8,776 nt of DNA from Flavobacteriia bacterium. GTDB taxonomy: Bacteria > Bacteroidota > Bacteroidia > Flavobacteriales > Flavobacteriaceae. The notes under the pieces were generated by a model. That model had not been told where the DNA came from and searched no databases. It saw only the letters and a program-made list of their open reading frames with translations. The stretch lies in the NCBI GenBank assembly GCA_018500075.1, contig JAHBAN010000086.1:1-8776 (forward strand), given 5' to 3'. A program made the position numbers and the translations under genes. Of this stretch, positions 6,713 to 8,776 are shown one piece after another (the stretch's first letter is position 1; every line of letters starts with the position of its first letter).

Positions 6713-7498
6713 ATGGCAGAGTTCAAACTTCCCGTGAATAGCCGCATCACGACCGGCAAAACATGGCCCAAACCCGCCGGCGCAACCAATCTGCGCCAGT
6801 TCGATATTTACCGCTGGAACCCGGATGACGGGAAAAACCCCTGCGTGGACACCTATTTTGTCGATATGGACAGTTGCGGCCCGATGATCCTCGATGCGCT
6901 GATCAAGATCAAAAACGAGATCGACCCGACGCTGACCTTCCGCCGCTCCTGCCGCGAGGGCATTTGCGGCTCTTGCGCCATGAACATCGACGGAATCAAC
7001 ACTCTGGCCTGTATCTACGGGATGGACGAAGTCAAAGAGGGCAGCGCCGTCAAGGTTTACCCGCTGCCGCATATGCCCGTGGTCAAAGACCTGATCCCCG
7101 ATCTGACGCATTTCTACGCCCAGCACGCGAGCATCATGCCCTGGCTTGAAACCAAGACAAACCGCCCGCAAAAAGAGTGGAAACAGTCGATCGGGGACCG
7201 CAAGAAGCTTGATGGTCTCTATGAATGCGTGATGTGCGCCTGCTGCTCGACCTCTTGCCCGAGCTACTGGTGGAACTCGGACAAATACCTTGGCCCGGCC
7301 GCGCTGCTCCATGCCTACCGCTGGATCATCGACAGCCGCGACGAGGCGACAGGCGAGCGGCTCGACGATCTGGAAGATCCGTTCAAGCTCTACCGCTGCC
7401 ATACGATCATGAACTGCGCCAAGACCTGCCCCAAAGGGCTGAACCCCGCCAAGGCGATTGCCGAGATCAAGCGGATGCAGGTCAACCGCGTCGTATAA
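6713..7498 (+). CDS. sdhB: Succinate dehydrogenase iron-sulfur subunit
   Basis: This subunit carries electrons from SdhA's FAD to the quinone through three clusters. Its 261 residues show all expected ligands: [2Fe-2S] C80, C85, C88 (SCREGICGSC) and C100; [4Fe-4S] C172, C175, C178 and C239; [3Fe-4S] C182, C229 and C235, assigned by alignment from memory to E. coli SdhB. The motif ECVMCACCSTSCPSYWWN includes W186 and W187, the latter matching E. coli W164 at the quinone site. The N-terminus (MAEFKLPVNSRITTGK) is the longer alphaproteobacterial/mitochondrial type. AAGGAG at 6700-6705 lies 7 bases before the ATG. It is the last gene of the operon, with a terminator candidate beginning 63 bases after the stop. 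Cysteine spacing is complete and no frameshift is seen. Confidence 0.97.
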   Translation: MAEFKLPVNSRITTGKTWPKPAGATNLRQFDIYRWNPDDGKNPCVDTYFVDMDSCGPMILDALIKIKNEIDPTLTFRRSCREGICGSCAMNIDGINTLACIYGMDEVKEGSAVKVYPLPHMPVVKDLIPDLTHFYAQHASIMPWLETKTNRPQKEWKQSIGDRKKLDGLYECVMCACCSTSCPSYWWNSDKYLGPAALLHAYRWIIDSRDEATGERLDDLEDPFKLYRCHTIMNCAKTCPKGLNPAKAIAEIKRMQVNRVV

Positions 7499-7561
7499 GA
7501 CCGCCTCACGCGATTGGGCCAGGAGCGCGCCTCTGTTTGGCACAGGATCAGCACACTATCG

Positions 7562-7593
7562 GCGGGCAGCTCTTTCGGGCGGCCCGCTTTTTT
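7562..7593 (+). terminator. Intrinsic terminator of the sdh operon
   Basis: GCGGGC (7562-7567) pairs with GCCCGC (7582-7587) across a 14-base loop, and six T residues follow immediately (7588-7593). The stem is short but all G:C, and the T run is exactly placed for transcription from the left, ending the sdhCDAB transcript. The large loop and the alternative internal palindrome around CGGGCGGCCCG (7576-7586) make the exact fold uncertain. Confidence 0.6.
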
Positions 7594-7623
7594 GTGATCT
7601 GCGCAGCAGCGCTCTGCCCGATC

Positions 7624-7648
7624 GCGCCTCTGTTGGGAGCAGAGGCGC
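7624..7648. other. Perfect 9-bp hairpin, possible second terminator
   Basis: GCGCCTCTG (7624-7632) is followed by a 7-base loop TTGGGAG and the exact reverse complement CAGAGGCGC (7640-7648). Only two T residues follow, so intrinsic termination is not assured. The left arm core GCGCCTCTGTT also occurs at 7525-7535, upstream of the first terminator, so two sequences compete for the right arm. It could be a backup terminator, an RNA processing or stability element, or part of a non-coding RNA. Confidence 0.4.
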
Positions 7649-7688
7649 TTGTGCTTGGCCGCGCAGCAGGGCAAGCTCGCCCCAGCCG

Positions 7689-7713
7689 CGCAGCCTCTCT
7701 TGTCGGGGCTGCG
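7689..7713. other. 7-bp hairpin shortly upstream of the DUF1989 gene
   Basis: CGCAGCC (7689-7695) and GGCTGCG (7707-7713) are exact reverse complements around an 11-base loop, followed by ATTTGATG. It ends 43 bases before the DUF1989 start codon, so it lies either in that gene's promoter region or in its leader RNA. It is not a good terminator because a T run is lacking. I found none of the conserved guanidine-I riboswitch segments here. Confidence 0.3.
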
Positions 7714-7756
7714 ATTTGATGCAAGATAAGATGCGAACAGCTGCGGGAGACGCGCT

Positions 7757-8599
7757 ATGAGTGAGCCAGAAGATGCGGCCCTGCGCCGCGCCGTTGCCCC
7801 TGTGATTTGTTACCCGAATGAAACCCTGCCAAAGCCCGACATGGCGCTCTACCGCGCCGCGCGCGCGGGCGCCAAAAAGATCGACGAGGTGCTGGCTTCA
7901 CCGCGCGAGGCCTGCACCTTTGAGGTGCCACAGGGCGGGTTTTTCAGGATCAGCTCGGTGGAGGGGCCGCAGGTGGGCGACCTCAACCTCTGGAACCGGC
8001 AGGACCTCTCGGAGCGCTTCTACTCGGGCAAGACCCGCGCGCTGCATGGCACCCATCTCACGACAGGCGAGCGGATGTGGTCGAGCTTCCCGCATCTGCG
8101 CCCGCTGGCGACCATCGTGGCGGACACGCTCGACTGGTACGGGATGGATGCCTTCGGCGGCGCGGTGCATGATGTGATCGGCACGCGCTGTGACCCCTAC
8201 ACCGGCAATTTGCTCTCGGGGGCGCAGTATCACCACTGTTGTCACTCCAACCTGACCCGCGCTTTGTCCGACCATCTGGGCGTCAGCCTGACCGAGGCCG
8301 AACCTCATGTGCATGATGTGCTCAATGTGTTTATGTGCACCGGTTTCACCCGCGACACCGGACAGTATTTTATGAAAGCCAGCCCTGTGCGGGTCGGGGA
8401 TTATCTTGAGTTTTTTGCCGAGGTTCCGCTGCTTGGCGCTTTGTCGGCCTGTCCCGGCGGGGACTGCTCCAGCGAGCACACCTCCGATGTGTCGGCCTGC
8501 TATCCCCTGCGCGTTGAGGTGTTTGAAACCGCGCCCGAGGCGCTTGAGGGCTGGGCGCCGCCCGCCAGATCGGGCTATGACGGCAGCCACGGGCGGTAA
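7757..8599 (+). CDS. DUF1989 (urea carboxylase-associated) family protein
   Basis: The 280 residues form a single DUF1989 domain with no signal peptide or membrane segment. Recognisable parts are FEVPQGGFFRISSVEGPQVGDLNLWN (55-80), THLTTGERMWSS (99-110), YHHCCHSNLTRAL (158-170), PHVHDVLNVFM (183-193) and SACPGGDCSS (230-239). The His/Cys-rich motifs suggest a metal or catalytic-cysteine site. Characterised relatives include the paired carboxyguanidine deiminase subunits that work beside urea/guanidine carboxylase; many others are unassigned. No carboxylase, allophanate hydrolase or second DUF1989 gene is adjacent here, so function cannot be transferred. GGGAGA at 7745-7750 lies 6 bases before the ATG. 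It follows sdhB by 258 bases behind a terminator and is probably its own transcription unit. The stop is followed by a hairpin-rich repeat region. Confidence 0.85.
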   Translation: MSEPEDAALRRAVAPVICYPNETLPKPDMALYRAARAGAKKIDEVLASPREACTFEVPQGGFFRISSVEGPQVGDLNLWNRQDLSERFYSGKTRALHGTHLTTGERMWSSFPHLRPLATIVADTLDWYGMDAFGGAVHDVIGTRCDPYTGNLLSGAQYHHCCHSNLTRALSDHLGVSLTEAEPHVHDVLNVFMCTGFTRDTGQYFMKASPVRVGDYLEFFAEVPLLGALSACPGGDCSSEHTSDVSACYPLRVEVFETAPEALEGWAPPARSGYDGSHGR

Positions 8600-8610
8600 T
8601 CGGGCACAAT

Positions 8611-8638
8611 CGGATTTCGAATTTGCTTCGCAAATCCG
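8611..8638. repeat. Bulged stem-loop after the DUF1989 gene
   Basis: CGGATTTCGAA (8611-8621) pairs with TTCG-AAATCCG (8627-8630 and 8632-8638), with one unpaired C at 8631 and loop TTTGC: 11 base pairs. An alternative fold pairs ATTTGC (8621-8626) with GCAAAT (8630-8635) around TTC. It starts 12 bases after the stop codon and runs almost directly into the palindrome array, so the two probably belong to one composite 3' element. I have an impression of similar sequences between genes in other Rhodobacteraceae. No T run follows. Confidence 0.6.
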
Positions 8639-8643
8639 ACCCG

Positions 8644-8755
8644 CTGGGGGCAAAGCCCCCAGACGCTGGTTTTACTGGGGGCTTTGCCCCCAGACGCAGG
8701 TTTTACTGGGGGCTTTGCCCCCAGACGCTGGTTTTACTGGGGGCTTTGCCCCCAG
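8644..8755. repeat. Array of four 19-bp palindromes at exact 31-bp period
   Basis: Palindromes lie at 8644-8662, 8675-8693, 8706-8724 and 8737-8755. The last three are CTGGGGGCTTTGCCCCCAG (8-bp stem, TTT loop). The first has an AAA loop, so it is the same sequence in reverse orientation. Linkers of 12 bases, ACGCTGGTTTTA (8663-8674, 8725-8736) and ACGCAGGTTTTA (8694-8705), separate them. After the fourth, the sequence changes to ACCCCCAGGATATTT, which resembles a tail I associate with Rhodobacterales intergenic repeats. Each linker offers CCAG/CTGG pairing followed by TTTT, and the right arm of one unit can also pair with the left arm of the next. Likely roles are 3'-end stabilisation or termination (REP-like); the origin is tandem duplication of one unit. 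Confidence 0.9.
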
Positions 8756-8776
8756 ACCCCCAGGATATTTAGAGAA

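Noticed and set aside
6272..7543. 423-codon open frame on the minus strand opposite the lipoprotein gene and sdhB
   Set aside because: It covers complete, motif-rich sdhB on the other strand. The translation shows no recognisable domain and is a codon-bias shadow.
7499..7756. Guanidine-I (ykkC) riboswitch before the DUF1989 gene
   Set aside because: Such riboswitches often precede urea carboxylase-associated genes, but I could not find the conserved core segments. A covariance-model search would settle it.
8644..8755. CRISPR array
   Set aside because: The units are regularly spaced, but the would-be spacers are only 12 bases and nearly identical, so this is a tandem repeat.

Overview
The window looks like a chromosomal segment of an alphaproteobacterium of the Rhodobacteraceae (Rhodobacter/Roseobacter group). 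The evidence is the GC-rich coding sequence, the proteins themselves (a Rhodobacter-type malyl-CoA thioesterase and mesaconyl-CoA hydratase, alphaproteobacterial-type SdhC/SdhD), and a gene order that matches, from memory, the mcl2 - nnrU-like - DUF1737 - mch - sdhCDAB arrangement of Rhodobacter sphaeroides. No mobile element, phage gene, CRISPR array, rRNA or tRNA was seen.

Layout. Bases 1-333 hold the 3' end of a TauE/SafE-family membrane transporter. It converges on a small minus-strand gene for an exported protein of unknown function (379-696). A divergent intergenic region (697-937) follows. A tight plus-strand cluster then runs from 938 to 3588: (3S)-malyl-CoA thioesterase (mcl2-like), an NnrU-family membrane protein, a 67-residue DUF1737 protein and mesaconyl-CoA hydratase (mch). 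A 187-bp gap carrying a striking 35-bp near-perfect palindrome (3599-3633) precedes the succinate dehydrogenase operon: sdhC, sdhD, sdhA, a small predicted lipoprotein gene, and sdhB (3776-7498). A terminator and two further hairpins fill 7499-7756. A stand-alone DUF1989 (urea carboxylase-associated family) gene occupies 7757-8599. The window ends in a hairpin followed by four 31-bp-spaced copies of a 19-bp palindrome, the first copy in the opposite orientation to the other three.

How the genes fit together. Mch and the malyl-CoA thioesterase are enzymes of the ethylmalonyl-CoA pathway, which assimilates acetyl-CoA. Mch makes beta-methylmalyl-CoA. A lyase (Mcl1, not in this window) splits it to glyoxylate and propionyl-CoA, and condenses glyoxylate with acetyl-CoA to (3S)-malyl-CoA, which the thioesterase hydrolyses to malate. 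Propionyl-CoA becomes succinyl-CoA and then succinate, the substrate of SDH. The cluster therefore joins the pathway to the TCA-cycle and respiratory-chain enzyme that receives its product.

The least understood parts are the lipoprotein inside the sdh operon, the NnrU and DUF1737 genes between the two pathway enzymes, the palindrome upstream of sdhC, and the hairpin array at the end.
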